IMG/VR virus record: IMGVR_UViG_3300029922_000334
Span: 1-20,835 of that record
Source: a virus
Length of the DNA stretch: 20,835 nt
Direction: 5' to 3' (one strand)
Shown: positions 1 through 8,409 of the stretch, one piece after another
Numbering within the stretch: the stretch's first letter is position 1
Layout of the letters: each line of letters begins with the position of its first letter
Notes under the pieces: generated by a model
The model's input: only the letters and a program-made list of their open reading frames with translations
The model's database searches: none
What the model was told of the DNA's origin: nothing
Position numbers and translations under genes: made by a program

Positions 1-855
1 ATTATCAATAAAGAATGACGCCCCATTAGAAAGTGTAGTGGCATTAGGTAGTACACAAATCTGAGTTAATGTACCAGTAAAAATTATATAATTAGTAGCT
101 GATCCACTTAATGTAGTTGTACTTCCAGCTGTAGCTACTGAAGAAAACCCTAACACACCATAAGATGCTGTCGTTTGATAAGGTCCACCAGGCAAATCAC
201 CAGACGCTGCAATACTAGGAACACCAGTACCAGTAGTGTTTTTAAGTATACCGGTAGCAAGACCTGCTAATGAAGTACCGTTAATCTTTGCTACTGTAGG
301 ACCTGGATAACTACCTGATAAATCACCAGAAGCAGAGGCAGTAGCACCTAAATATGGCCCACCAGGCAAATCACCAGACGCTGCAATACTAGGAACACCA
401 GTACCAGTAGTATTCTTTAATAACCCTGTAGCTAATCCTGCTAAAGAAGTGCCGTTAATCTTTGCTACTGTAGGACCTGGATAACTACCTGATAAATCAC
501 CGCTAGCAGAACCATTAGGAGGTAACGTAGTAGGAATTGCATTTTCAATATCTGTAACTACCTTTTTAGTAACAGTATTGGCTATTTGGTATCCTACAGC
601 AATAGATACAGCAGATGTTCCTTCTTGTGCTCTAGTTATAGTAAATGTATCAGTGGCAACTGCAGTAACCCTAATAATCTCAGCATTAACTGTAGTAGGT
701 ATAACACCTGAAGGCCAGACAGTGCAATTAAATGGGGGAGTAGGAAATAATGCACCCTGACCAGTAGTTACAGTTAGTGAAGTACCAGAAGTAGGTGGTG
801 ATGGAGCAGTGGCTACTTGTGATATTGCTAGATTTGAATGGGCATCAAAAGCCAT
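1..855 (-). CDS. Tail-fibre protein, N-terminal 285 residues (runs off left edge)
   Basis: The start is ATG at 855-853; the frame stays open for 285 codons to base 1, so the C-terminus is missing. The first ~85 residues (GTSLTVTTGQG..., then FTITRAQEGTSA) resemble the N-terminal domain of many phage tail-fibre proteins. Next come two near-identical 58-residue modules containing GDLSGSYPGPTVAKINGTS and NTTGTGVPSIAASGDLPGG, a repeat style common in fibre shafts. The composition is rich in Ser, Thr, Gly and Ala with no membrane segment. It begins 3 nt after the TAA of the upstream gene and is probably co-transcribed with it. The fibre assignment rests on composition and repeats. The receptor-binding tip would lie outside the window. 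Confidence 0.75.
   Translation of the reverse strand, partial: MAFDAHSNLAISQVATAPSPPTSGTSLTVTTGQGALFPTPPFNCTVWPSGVIPTTVNAEIIRVTAVATDTFTITRAQEGTSAVSIAVGYQIANTVTKKVVTDIENAIPTTLPPNGSASGDLSGSYPGPTVAKINGTSLAGLATGLLKNTTGTGVPSIAASGDLPGGPYLGATASASGDLSGSYPGPTVAKINGTSLAGLATGILKNTTGTGVPSIAASGDLPGGPYQTTASYGVLGFSSVATAGSTTTLSGSATNYIIFTGTLTQICVLPNATTLSNGASFFIDN
182..512. repeat. Direct repeat, two copies at 174-bp spacing, inside the fibre gene
   Basis: Copy A runs from about 182 to 338 and copy B from about 356 to 512. They share long identical stretches (for example CACCAGACGCTGCAATACTA and CTTTGCTACTGTAGGACCTG). The 174-bp offset equals 58 codons, so the repeat preserves frame and encodes a duplicated fibre-shaft module. 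The near-identity suggests recent duplication or gene conversion. Confidence 0.85.
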
Positions 856-858
856 ATA

Positions 859-1452
859 TTACATGCTAGTACTATATGATACTTGAATTGTATCACCAGG
901 GTTAACAATCTTATCACCACCTGAGAATAGACCAGCAGACCAAAGAGTACCTGAAGTATTAGCAATAGTGGACGAAGCACCAGAGCCAAAGATAATAAAA
1001 CATCCTTTAACTGTACCACCAGTAGTGATAATAGGAAAACTTAGAGCTGCGGAAAGTGAAATCGAACCAGCAGAAGCAGCAGACCAGGCACAAGTTTTTC
1101 TAGGAGTAGTGTATAATGGATAATTAGTGCTGGAACCTGCTTCCTTCCAACCATTAGTACCATTAATTTGAGCAGCTGTATCACCAGCAGCTACGGTAGA
1201 ATAAGATACTGAACTAATTAAACCCATATAAGGCCCAGTAACAGTATAAGCAGAGCCGTTTAAAAATGTATTAAAAGCCAGGTTTTTACCTTCAGTATTA
1301 ACTACATTATCTATAGTATCTTCCCAAATTAAATTATTATTAGAGTCTATACATCTAGCAGTATAAACACCATGAGCTTCACAAGTTTCAGTGTGTTGGG
1401 CTCCTCTTAAAACAGTACAAGAATTATAATCAATCGCATTAGATGTTTCCAT
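859..1452 (-). CDS. Conserved phage tail/fibre-associated structural protein (197 aa)
   Basis: It begins METSNAIDYN and ends in TAA at 859-861. The order of motifs fits a family seen in many tailed phages: HGVYTARCID (residues ~27-36), WEDTIDNVVNTEGKN, then YMGLISSVSYS, a middle segment with T-G-G-T-V-K-G-C-F, and near the C-terminus SAGLFSGGDKIV followed by GDTIQVSYS. Members are usually annotated as hypothetical or tail-fibre proteins and sit beside fibre genes, as here. It is predicted to be soluble and beta-rich, with no signal peptide. I recognise the family by its motifs but cannot give it a firm name; a role in the fibre or baseplate is inferred from context. Confidence 0.7.
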   Translation of the reverse strand: METSNAIDYNSCTVLRGAQHTETCEAHGVYTARCIDSNNNLIWEDTIDNVVNTEGKNLAFNTFLNGSAYTVTGPYMGLISSVSYSTVAAGDTAAQINGTNGWKEAGSSTNYPLYTTPRKTCAWSAASAGSISLSAALSFPIITTGGTVKGCFIIFGSGASSTIANTSGTLWSAGLFSGGDKIVNPGDTIQVSYSTSM

Positions 1453-1494
1453 AATTCCAACTCTAACACAAACTTGATATACCAGTCAATTCAA

Positions 1495-4389
1495 TTAAGT
1501 TATTAGCGATATTAAAGCTGAAGTATCGGTAACAAATGCTGCACATATAGGAGATTGTACTACTTGACCTTGAGATACACTATTAGTAGAAGCAATAGCT
1601 AATGCTTGAACATCAACTCTTTCACTACATTGATATACTAAGGCATCACTTGTAAATATGGGCCAAAGAACTTGATTAGTTGTACCAGTATTATAAGTTG
1701 CAAATGGACTAAATACACTACTTCTAATACATCCTAAAGTTACAGCTACGGTTCCAGCAGTACTAGCTATTCTATTAATAGATACACTATATATCCACCA
1801 ACCATAAGCTTTTCCTTTAGCTGGTGTATCAGTAGGACCTACTTGATGCCAACCTTGATCAAAGCTAGGAGAATTATAAGTATTATATTGCCACTGATCA
1901 TAAGCTCCCCAAATAGTATTACCGCTAGTAAGTGTAGGGGGCATCATTCTAGGAATTGTCTCACTATACCAATAAACAGGGTATCTAGGAAGTGGTGGGA
2001 TTCTATGTTGGCCTGGTTGGAAAGCTTGATAACGAGAAGTAAATTTCCAGGTTATAGTATTATCAGTTACTGTACCTCCTAAAGTTCCAGGCCAGGCAGG
2101 TGCTGATGAATTACTAGTACCGGTATTTTGAGCAGTTTCAATATTACCGTTAGAATCTATTATAGTTTGTCCTGATTGAAATACTGTACTAGCTATCCAA
2201 GTAGTAGCCGGTGCAGTAAATACTTTAGAACAATGCCATACCACTCCATTATCAGTAGTAGATCCACCAAATGCCCCAGACCAAACTGGATGTGAACCGC
2301 CAGATATACCACCTGTAAATACTGTTTGATAATTACCGTTAGAATCTATAATTGTAAATCCAGACGTAAAATATATAGAAGCAGCCCAACTAGGAGGCTC
2401 GGATTGACTTTCTACTGGACTGAGTTGATTATATGAGTTAGATACTTGAGCATAAGCACCAAACATACCTGAACCGTTAGGAGCCAAATCACCTTGTAGC
2501 ATTGGATTTACTGTAGCATTACCGGCTACTGCATATTTAGTTCTAGTTAAATTCCAAGGCATTGAAGTTAAACTAGGAATAGCTAAACTACTAATAGCAG
2601 GTGACATTGAAGACCAAAATCCAGCCTTACTAGTACCAATACTCCAACCATTACCAAATATTTTTTCCGGATCATATGTAATAGCAGGAAATGTAGGGCC
2701 AGCTCCAGAATTCCAATTATTATTAGGTATATCCTGCACAAATAATAATCCTGGGCCGTGAGAAAGTCCATCACCAGGTAAGTTTATCTTTTTAATTGGC
2801 CATGCATTATCAATTCCATAAGCTGTAACTGCTGTACTATAACTAATACTGGCTGTGACAGGGCCAAATAATTTTCCATTGCCGCCGCTGCCATCATCTA
2901 GTGGGTTAGTGCCATTTGGGAAAAGGCGTGTATATGTGGTCTGTGTACCGGTTATAGGAACTGATGTGTCATCCGGTAATTGTGGTATGTCCACCTCAAG
3001 TTCATACCGCCCCGGTGCTAGAGTCGCGCTCACCGCTATTGAAATTTCGACAATCCCAATACTACAAAATCCTGTATCAGCCACCAATGTAGAATAAGAA
3101 ACTGAACCAGGAAATGCATTATAACCACCACTAGGAGATAGATTTACAGACCAAAGCGTATTAGGGTCAACTGTATCGGGTGTAATGGTTGTGGTTGGTC
3201 CAGGGTATGTTATCACAGCAGTCCCTCCACGCACATACTCCGCAGTTATATGGAAGGTCCCACTAACAAAGAGAGAATCAACACCACCAACCACAAAGGC
3301 TTGTCGTTGCTTTGTTGTTACTGGATAATAGTATGGTGATGGTGGAAACGTTGACAAAAGCATACTGCAAACGGCATTAGTTCTTAAACCTGCAGAAAAA
3401 GGTGCACCACTACCAGGGAAATTACTACTAATTGTAACTGTTGCTCCACCACCAGTATCTTCAAAATAAAACCAGGTACTTGCATAATTATCATTTGGTC
3501 CACCTACAGGCCAGGGTCCAGAAACACACAATAATGAAGGTGAAGTAACATTCATAAATGTAAAAGAATCATCCAAATCCTTCAACCCCCAAATAGCACT
3601 ACGAAGTCTATTTAGTTCAGCTAGCCAAGTAGGTCTTTGAGGAACTATAAACAAACCACCAAAAGTTGCCCCACTACCGGTTCCACCACTAGCAGCTAAA
3701 TATTGTGGAGTATTAGATAAGTATTGAAGAAATCCTATATAAGTAGTATTAGGTAATGTGAATGTTAATATCTTGCCACTACCATCAACACTTACAACAT
3801 GTACTGGAACTGGACTGCCACCAACTATCTTAGCTCCAGGCAAAGTTAAATTATCGCCAGCAGTATAACCAGTACCTCCAAAACAAAGATAAAAATCGGT
3901 AAAATAACCATTACCAGGATTATAGTCTGGAAATGAATAATTTTGAGAAGGGCCTACTTGACTAACAGTAAAAGTAATAGTAGCTCCAGTACCAGAACCA
4001 GTTACTGTATTAAGTGCGCCAGGAGTAGGGTCTGTATATGAAGGGAATGGAGGTGTGGTAGTCAGATCACCGGAAGGAGAAAAGGCAGAATTAGTATAAG
4101 TTACCAATCCTATAATAGCTCCAGTAATATCTACTGAACCAACTTCAAAATATGTAGTATAGCCTGGGGAAACTACTATATCTCCAACAGCATAACCACT
4201 TCCTCTAGCAGTTAAAGCAAAAGCACCACAAATACGATAACCATATGGATTACTACTTAAGTCATAAAACATTGGATACACATAATAAAATGTACTCAAG
4301 TCAAAACTAGTAGATGAGACTGCATTAGCTTGAGTTGCTAATGCTTGTAAATCAGTTAATTTAAAGTTATTACCAGGAGCTACAGACAT
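1495..4389 (-). CDS. Large tail spike/fibre protein (964 aa)
   Basis: A very long, Gly/Ser/Thr/Pro-rich frame starting MSVAPGNNFK and ending in TAA. Residues ~60-250 hold two copies of a phage repeat with G-x-G-Y-x-x-G-D and a later GSGTGAT element (GSGYAVGDIVV; GGTGYTAGDNLTL). Residues ~665-800 hold two tandem modules with the core G-x-x-I-I-D-S-N-G-N and a closing T-D-N-x-x-x-W, also found in the next gene. The C-terminal ~150 residues (PRYPVYWYSE onward) are Trp/Tyr-rich and might form a receptor-binding head. A central stretch (plus-strand 2860-3300) is richer in G+C than the rest, suggesting a swapped domain. No enzymatic motif was recognised. It is separated by 3 nt from the gene upstream. 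A spike or fibre role is inferred from composition, repeats and neighbours. Confidence 0.7.
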   Translation of the reverse strand: MSVAPGNNFKLTDLQALATQANAVSSTSFDLSTFYYVYPMFYDLSSNPYGYRICGAFALTARGSGYAVGDIVVSPGYTTYFEVGSVDITGAIIGLVTYTNSAFSPSGDLTTTPPFPSYTDPTPGALNTVTGSGTGATITFTVSQVGPSQNYSFPDYNPGNGYFTDFYLCFGGTGYTAGDNLTLPGAKIVGGSPVPVHVVSVDGSGKILTFTLPNTTYIGFLQYLSNTPQYLAASGGTGSGATFGGLFIVPQRPTWLAELNRLRSAIWGLKDLDDSFTFMNVTSPSLLCVSGPWPVGGPNDNYASTWFYFEDTGGGATVTISSNFPGSGAPFSAGLRTNAVCSMLLSTFPPSPYYYPVTTKQRQAFVVGGVDSLFVSGTFHITAEYVRGGTAVITYPGPTTTITPDTVDPNTLWSVNLSPSGGYNAFPGSVSYSTLVADTGFCSIGIVEISIAVSATLAPGRYELEVDIPQLPDDTSVPITGTQTTYTRLFPNGTNPLDDGSGGNGKLFGPVTASISYSTAVTAYGIDNAWPIKKINLPGDGLSHGPGLLFVQDIPNNNWNSGAGPTFPAITYDPEKIFGNGWSIGTSKAGFWSSMSPAISSLAIPSLTSMPWNLTRTKYAVAGNATVNPMLQGDLAPNGSGMFGAYAQVSNSYNQLSPVESQSEPPSWAASIYFTSGFTIIDSNGNYQTVFTGGISGGSHPVWSGAFGGSTTDNGVVWHCSKVFTAPATTWIASTVFQSGQTIIDSNGNIETAQNTGTSNSSAPAWPGTLGGTVTDNTITWKFTSRYQAFQPGQHRIPPLPRYPVYWYSETIPRMMPPTLTSGNTIWGAYDQWQYNTYNSPSFDQGWHQVGPTDTPAKGKAYGWWIYSVSINRIASTAGTVAVTLGCIRSSVFSPFATYNTGTTNQVLWPIFTSDALVYQCSERVDVQALAIASTNSVSQGQVVQSPICAAFVTDTSALISLIT

Positions 4390-4392
4390 AAT

Positions 4393-6213
4393 TTATAACC
4401 AGGTAGCATAAGAACAGGCTTGAAACCAGCCAGTACCAGTATCAGGACTATTAGTATTAGAATTTATTAAACATATATACATACCAGACGAAGTACCTGC
4501 CCCTAATACTGCAACATCATTAAGATTATAAGTAGATAATGCACTCCAAACTCCTCGATAATTAAGCCCGGAACCAGCTGGACTTATTGTAATTGTAGCA
4601 CTGGAAGTAGTACCACTTAAAGTACCACCTACAAAAGTAAGCATCTGTGCCCCATTTAATGTAGTAGTGCCATCAGTTAACTTAGTTCCAGTTACGGTAG
4701 CTGCCCCACTAGTACCTCCAACTGTCATTCCATTAAAAGTAATATTAGATACATTACTTAAACTTGTAGTACCATCAGTTATTCCTAAACTTGAAGCACT
4801 GCTAAATGAAAATGAACCAGAAGGAGTTATACCACAAGTAGTAGGAGTTACAGTTAAATAGCTGCTAGTAGTAGGAGAACCACTAGAAATAGATAATGTA
4901 GTAGTTCCACCTGAAGTAGAAGAATTTAAATACCAATTAACAAAATTACCAGGAGCACAACCAGGAACTATTAGATTACCTAGATTTGATAATCCTAAAC
5001 AAGCTGAGGGGGTTATTTGAAAAGGTGTATTTCCTCCACCAGTCTGACTAACTGTATTTCCTAATACATCCTTTACACTAGTTACTGAAACTGCGTTTGC
5101 TGTATAACCTGAAGCACATTTTAAAGCCGGGAAACTTATATTAGTAATACCAAAATTTAAATTACAAGAACTAATAGATAACGCAATAGTTGGATCACCT
5201 ACTGGAGCACTATAACCTATATCACCAGGGAATAAAAAGGTAGCTGTCCCACTACCTCCTACACTTAAACCTGATGGACAAACAATACCTAATTCAAGAT
5301 TACCTAACAATACTGAACCGCAATCTTTGGTAGTAGGGGGAATTCCATGTATTAATCTATAATAATCATACTGACTTAAAACATCAACATAAGCATAGTT
5401 ACTTATTGATGCTTGAGACATGGTCCAGGTAACATTATGATCTACAGTAGTACCAGATATAGCCCAGGTAGGAGCAGTTACACCGGATGTACCATCACCA
5501 GTAATAGCAGTGACTGTTTGTAGATTTCCATTAGTATCAATTATGCTCTGTCCTATAGAATAAACCCTTGAATATAAATATGTTATTACTGGTGGTAGAG
5601 CTGTACTATTATTTAGATTTACCGTTACATTGCTCTGAAATGAAATACCAGCTGCGCAATTAGGGGTTGGTAGATTTATTATAGTATCAATATTCCAGGT
5701 ACAAGGCTGGGTTATATCTCCACTAATTCTAGTAGTGCTTAATGAAAAATCATCTGCAATTGGAGAACCATCACCAACCATCTTAAACTGTAAAACTCCA
5801 CTAAATAAAGGACCAGTAGGATAGCAAGGTATAATTAGTGTAGGTGGGATGTCTAAATTAAAATGACAAACATCAACTCCTGGAGTTATACCTACAGTAA
5901 TAGAAGTATAAGGAATCATTCCAGAAGTATTTAATATCCCTATAGCTTGAGTATTAGGAGTAAATGAAATACCTGAAGGGCAATTCTCAGGTAATGGAAA
6001 GGGTTCTGGTACTAATGGAAATTGTACGAATAAAGGTACACAAGCTTTTACATTAGATGGTGGTGTGACTGCTCCGATAGTAGGAGGTGTGAGCAATGCT
6101 GGTAAAGTACATCCAGAACTAGGAATACTACTAGACGGTTGTGGTATATACTGTGCTTGATGATTAGTAGAATTAGTTACCTCAATCAAGCTATCTATGA
6201 AACTATTACTCAT
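4393..6213 (-). CDS. Tail-fibre/adhesin-like protein with Cys-bearing repeats and C-terminal carbohydrate-binding-like module (606 aa)
   Basis: The ATG overlaps the upstream stop (ATGA at 6210-6213). The first ~430 residues contain several diverged repeats, each bringing a Cys-x-x-Gly element after a short hydrophobic strand (CPSGISF, CAAGISF, CPSGLSV, CASGYTA, CAPGNFV). Residues ~209-268 carry one copy of the I-I-D-T-N-G-N-L-Q-T module shared with the 964-aa protein. Residues ~475-545 hold two copies of a D-G-T-T-S/T-L...F-x-G module common in phage fibres. The last ~58 residues (YRGVWSALSTYNLNDVAVLG..., Y-I-C, then W-F) resemble small CBM5/12-type chitin/carbohydrate-binding modules. The likely role is host surface binding; the ligand cannot be read from the sequence. 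Confidence 0.7.
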   Translation of the reverse strand: MSNSFIDSLIEVTNSTNHQAQYIPQPSSSIPSSGCTLPALLTPPTIGAVTPPSNVKACVPLFVQFPLVPEPFPLPENCPSGISFTPNTQAIGILNTSGMIPYTSITVGITPGVDVCHFNLDIPPTLIIPCYPTGPLFSGVLQFKMVGDGSPIADDFSLSTTRISGDITQPCTWNIDTIINLPTPNCAAGISFQSNVTVNLNNSTALPPVITYLYSRVYSIGQSIIDTNGNLQTVTAITGDGTSGVTAPTWAISGTTVDHNVTWTMSQASISNYAYVDVLSQYDYYRLIHGIPPTTKDCGSVLLGNLELGIVCPSGLSVGGSGTATFLFPGDIGYSAPVGDPTIALSISSCNLNFGITNISFPALKCASGYTANAVSVTSVKDVLGNTVSQTGGGNTPFQITPSACLGLSNLGNLIVPGCAPGNFVNWYLNSSTSGGTTTLSISSGSPTTSSYLTVTPTTCGITPSGSFSFSSASSLGITDGTTSLSNVSNITFNGMTVGGTSGAATVTGTKLTDGTTTLNGAQMLTFVGGTLSGTTSSATITISPAGSGLNYRGVWSALSTYNLNDVAVLGAGTSSGMYICLINSNTNSPDTGTGWFQACSYATWL

Positions 6214-6590
6214 TTATTCATTAGTTTAACCAAAATATAGTACATTAGCAAACTAAAGTAAGCTGCTATAAATATACTTACAGGAATAAATATTAAAGGA
6301 AAATCTATAAATACGATAATAGGAATATGTAATAGTATAGATAACCAGACTACTATACATTTGGGACAACTAATAATTTTTACAAGGAAGTTAGACCGAT
6401 TAGCAGCTAAATATTCTAGATAAGACAAACTAGGGTCATCTACAGTAATATTATTGTATTCTTCTATATAAAAGAACTTAGTCAATCTTAGTAAATTCAT
6501 ATATTCAACAAAAGTATTATTAAACCATATAACTAAAAACATGGCTATACTTGCACTTAATAATAGGTATGAAATTAAAATATCAATCAT
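6210..6590 (-). CDS. Integral membrane protein with CPxC motif (126 aa, DUF1360-like)
   Basis: There is a hydrophobic segment at residues ~3-24 and two more at ~78-97 and ~100-122. The hydrophilic middle (EEYNNITVDDPSLSYLEYLA) is followed by SCPKCIVVW at ~73-81. A C-P-x-C motif three residues before a Trp at the start of a membrane segment resembles DUF1360-type proteins of phages and Firmicutes, but the match is by eye. It sits just after a terminator-like hairpin and is translationally coupled through ATGA to the 606-aa fibre gene. Function is unknown; lysis or membrane modification are possible but unsupported. Confidence 0.6.
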   Translation of the reverse strand: MIDILISYLLLSASIAMFLVIWFNNTFVEYMNLLRLTKFFYIEEYNNITVDDPSLSYLEYLAANRSNFLVKIISCPKCIVVWLSILLHIPIIVFIDFPLIFIPVSIFIAAYFSLLMYYILVKLMNK

Positions 6591-6600
6591 ATAAATAAAA

Positions 6601-6633
6601 TGAGGCTAAACTACATTAAATAGCCTAGCCTCA
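6601..6633 (-). terminator. Rho-independent terminator (minus strand)
   Basis: TGAGGCTA at 6601-6608 pairs with TAGCCTCA at 6626-6633. In the minus direction the stem is followed by TTTTATTT. It lies just after the stop of the 64-aa gene and ends just short of the 126-aa gene, so it would end or attenuate transcription between them. Confidence 0.75.
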
Positions 6634-6649
6634 TATTACTTCAATCTAT

Positions 6650-6844
6650 TTAATCGTCAATACTCTTTTGAGCATTCTTTACAACTTCTGCTTCTTCATT
6701 CAGAATATCCTTAATTTCAGATTTAATCCGTTTAATATTTTCTGAATGCATCTTACTAGTAGCTTTCTTTTCTTCCTCTGCTTCCAACTGTTCTATATAA
6801 AGGTTGTATATTCTAGTCTTGGTGTCATTTAGCGTTATAGCCAT
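6650..6844 (-). CDS. Small coiled-coil protein (64 aa)
   Basis: It begins MAITLNDTKT and is almost entirely charged amphipathic helix (IEQLEAEEEKK, then KRIKSEIKDILNEEAEVV), so a coiled coil is predicted. The start is preceded by TAAATAAATT and no Shine-Dalgarno. It lies 3 nt after the upstream stop, followed by a terminator. I do not recognise a family. It may be a small virion or chaperone component paired with the neighbouring helical 84-aa protein, which is only inference from adjacency. Confidence 0.6.
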   Translation of the reverse strand: MAITLNDTKTRIYNLYIEQLEAEEEKKATSKMHSENIKRIKSEIKDILNEEAEVVKNAQKSIDD

Positions 6845-6847
6845 AAT

Positions 6848-7102
6848 TTATTTAGTCTCTTCTTTAGGTGTGTCTACCGTCTTACTTAGTATATCTTGTA
6901 TCAATTGTTTCTGTCCTACTATAATCAACTGCATTCTCTTCCATTCATTCAATTTATTTGTAGCATCATCTATATTAGATTGTAAACTAGTTAAACTAGT
7001 ATCTGCTTGTGCCAAATAACCCTGCAATAACTTAACTATCTGCTCAGTCGACATCTTAAAATTAGGTATCACTGGTGTGTCTAACGTAGCTTGTTCATTC
7101 AT
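6848..7102 (-). CDS. Small helical protein (84 aa)
   Basis: I place the start at the ATG giving MNEQATLDTPV. An in-frame ATG four codons upstream (7114) is possible, but a start as far as 7150 would run back into the preceding gene's terminator. Residues ~16-70 are predicted helical with heptad-like spacing (IVKLLQGYLAQADTSL, NKLNEWKRMQLIIVGQ). There is no membrane segment or enzymatic motif. It begins just after a strong terminator, with a TTGACA at 7133-7138 (minus), so it may head its own transcript with the 64-aa gene. Function unknown. Confidence 0.6.
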   Translation of the reverse strand: MNEQATLDTPVIPNFKMSTEQIVKLLQGYLAQADTSLTSLQSNIDDATNKLNEWKRMQLIIVGQKQLIQDILSKTVDTPKEETK

Positions 7103-7132
7103 GTTTAGTATCATTTCAAAATAGAGGAAAGT

Positions 7133-7138
7133 TGTCAA
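7133..7138 (-). promoter_or_regulatory. Possible -35 element (TTGACA)
   Basis: TTGACA on the minus strand directly after the terminator and upstream of the 84-aa gene. A plausible -10 (GATACT) lies about 20 nt further on, which is a long spacer. It may restart transcription after the terminator; support is weak. Confidence 0.3.
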
Positions 7139-7143
7139 ATAAA

Positions 7144-7171
7144 AAAGCAACCTAAGTAAATAGGTTGCTTT
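7144..7171 (-). terminator. Strong Rho-independent terminator (minus strand)
   Basis: A perfect 11-bp stem (AAAGCAACCTA at 7144-7154 with TAGGTTGCTTT at 7161-7171) and a 6-nt loop, followed in the minus direction by TTTTTTATTT. It lies 18 nt after the stop of the 377-aa decoration-like gene and should end that transcript. Confidence 0.9.
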
Positions 7172-7189
7172 GTGATAAGATTAAATAGC

Positions 7190-8323
7190 TTACTGAGGTT
7201 GCAAGATAACAGTACCAGTCAACCCAGCCAAACCTGTGACAGTACCAGTAAATCTAAGGGCCAAAGCCTGTCCAGTAGTTATTTGAGTATTAGCAATAGT
7301 GGCATTCAAAGTACCAATTTGTACAATACCCGGACTTGCAGTGAGTGGGATGGTAGCAGTAAACACATTAGTACCATAAGCTGGCACACCAATAAACAAG
7401 GTGCTATATGACCAAGTTGTAGCAGCTGCATTAAAAGCAGCATTGGCGGTTAGAGTAAGAGATGTAGTACTATTAACGGAAGCAATCACACCAAGAGTTC
7501 TACCATATTGATCATACAAGTTACTACCAACTGTAACAGAACTAGCAAAACCAGCAGCAGTAACAGTCACAGCAGAAGTTGCAGTAGACGCAGTAAGGTT
7601 ACCAGTACCAGTAAGATAAGGGCCGTAATTCCAGGCAGAACCAGTCAATACCTGAGTACCACCACCCCATGCATTAGAAGCAGCCACAGCCAATGTAAGA
7701 GAGGTTGTGCTACCTACAGCTGAGACTGTACCAATATAAGTACCTGAAGGACTGAAAATTGCGGAACCAATTAGTGCAGAAGTAAATGTAGTACTAACAC
7801 CATTAACAGTAGCAGAAGAGTTAGTAGTAGTAATAGTACCAGCACCAGCTAATATACCTTGAGAGAAAGGACATACACCTAACTGAAGTGCACAAGAAGA
7901 GCCACCAGGAGTAGTATATACAAATGAACCACTCAATACGTTATAAGGACGGTCAGCTACATAAACATATTGATCAATAGCATTAGCGGCGAGGGGGACA
8001 TTGATATCTAGTGGATTGTTACCAACTGGAGTCCACTGCGTGCCTGTATTAATGTAAGCCTGACCAGTTTCACGGAGTCTACTAATACCACTTGTATCAG
8101 TATAAGTGAAATAATACCCAGATGGATTTAAACAAAATCTGATACCACCAGCAAAAAATCCAGCTGCTGTGGCTTGAGCACCAGCAAAGCCAGTACCACC
8201 AGGGTTATTTTGTTGTGAACCAGGAGTCAAAACTCCAGGCAATGTACCAGGCTTAGGGTTAGCATTACCAGAAGTTGGAGCTAAAACTGCTGATGTCCTT
8301 CTAATACTAGAGGCGTCTGACAT
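7190..8323 (-). CDS. Probable capsid decoration / head-fibre protein with two inserted beta modules (377 aa)
   Basis: Residues ~55-155 (FFAGGIRFCLNPSGYYF..., YVYVADRPYNVLSGSF) and the C-terminal ~70 residues (GTLNATIANTQITTGQALAL, then FTGTVTGLAG) resemble virion-surface proteins with a V-A-D-R-P-Y motif and a closing L-a-l-x-F-T-G-T strand. Between these halves, residues ~161-233 and ~240-306 are two copies of an Ig-like phage module (G-T-V-S-A-V...T-T-S-L-T-L; G-V-I-A-S-V...T-T-S-L-T-L). The N-terminus is flexible and Pro/Gly-rich. It has its own promoter and a strong terminator, so it is a single-gene transcript and probably abundant. Major tail protein is an alternative. Confidence in a virion role is good; the exact role is uncertain. 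Confidence 0.55.
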   Translation of the reverse strand: MSDASSIRRTSAVLAPTSGNANPKPGTLPGVLTPGSQQNNPGGTGFAGAQATAAGFFAGGIRFCLNPSGYYFTYTDTSGISRLRETGQAYINTGTQWTPVGNNPLDINVPLAANAIDQYVYVADRPYNVLSGSFVYTTPGGSSCALQLGVCPFSQGILAGAGTITTTNSSATVNGVSTTFTSALIGSAIFSPSGTYIGTVSAVGSTTSLTLAVAASNAWGGGTQVLTGSAWNYGPYLTGTGNLTASTATSAVTVTAAGFASSVTVGSNLYDQYGRTLGVIASVNSTTSLTLTANAAFNAAATTWSYSTLFIGVPAYGTNVFTATIPLTASPGIVQIGTLNATIANTQITTGQALALRFTGTVTGLAGLTGTVILQPQ

Positions 8324-8373
8324 AGATTGTATAATTAGTTAAAATAAACATAATTGTTTATTCGTATATTTCT

Positions 8374-8402
8374 ATATTAACTATTATTATAAGTTTAGTC
8401 AA
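8374..8402 (-). promoter_or_regulatory. Sigma70-like promoter of the decoration-like gene
   Basis: On the minus strand, TTGACT (8402-8397), a 17-nt spacer, then TAATAT (8379-8374), about 50 nt upstream of the ATG at 8323. Spacing and sequence both fit a -35/-10 pair. It overlaps the region just before the oppositely oriented homing endonuclease gene. Confidence 0.55.
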
Positions 8403-8409
8403 CAGATAT

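Noticed and set aside
578-760. Plus-strand frame inside the left-edge fibre gene
   Set aside because: Shadow of the 285-codon minus-strand frame, which has clear fibre repeats.
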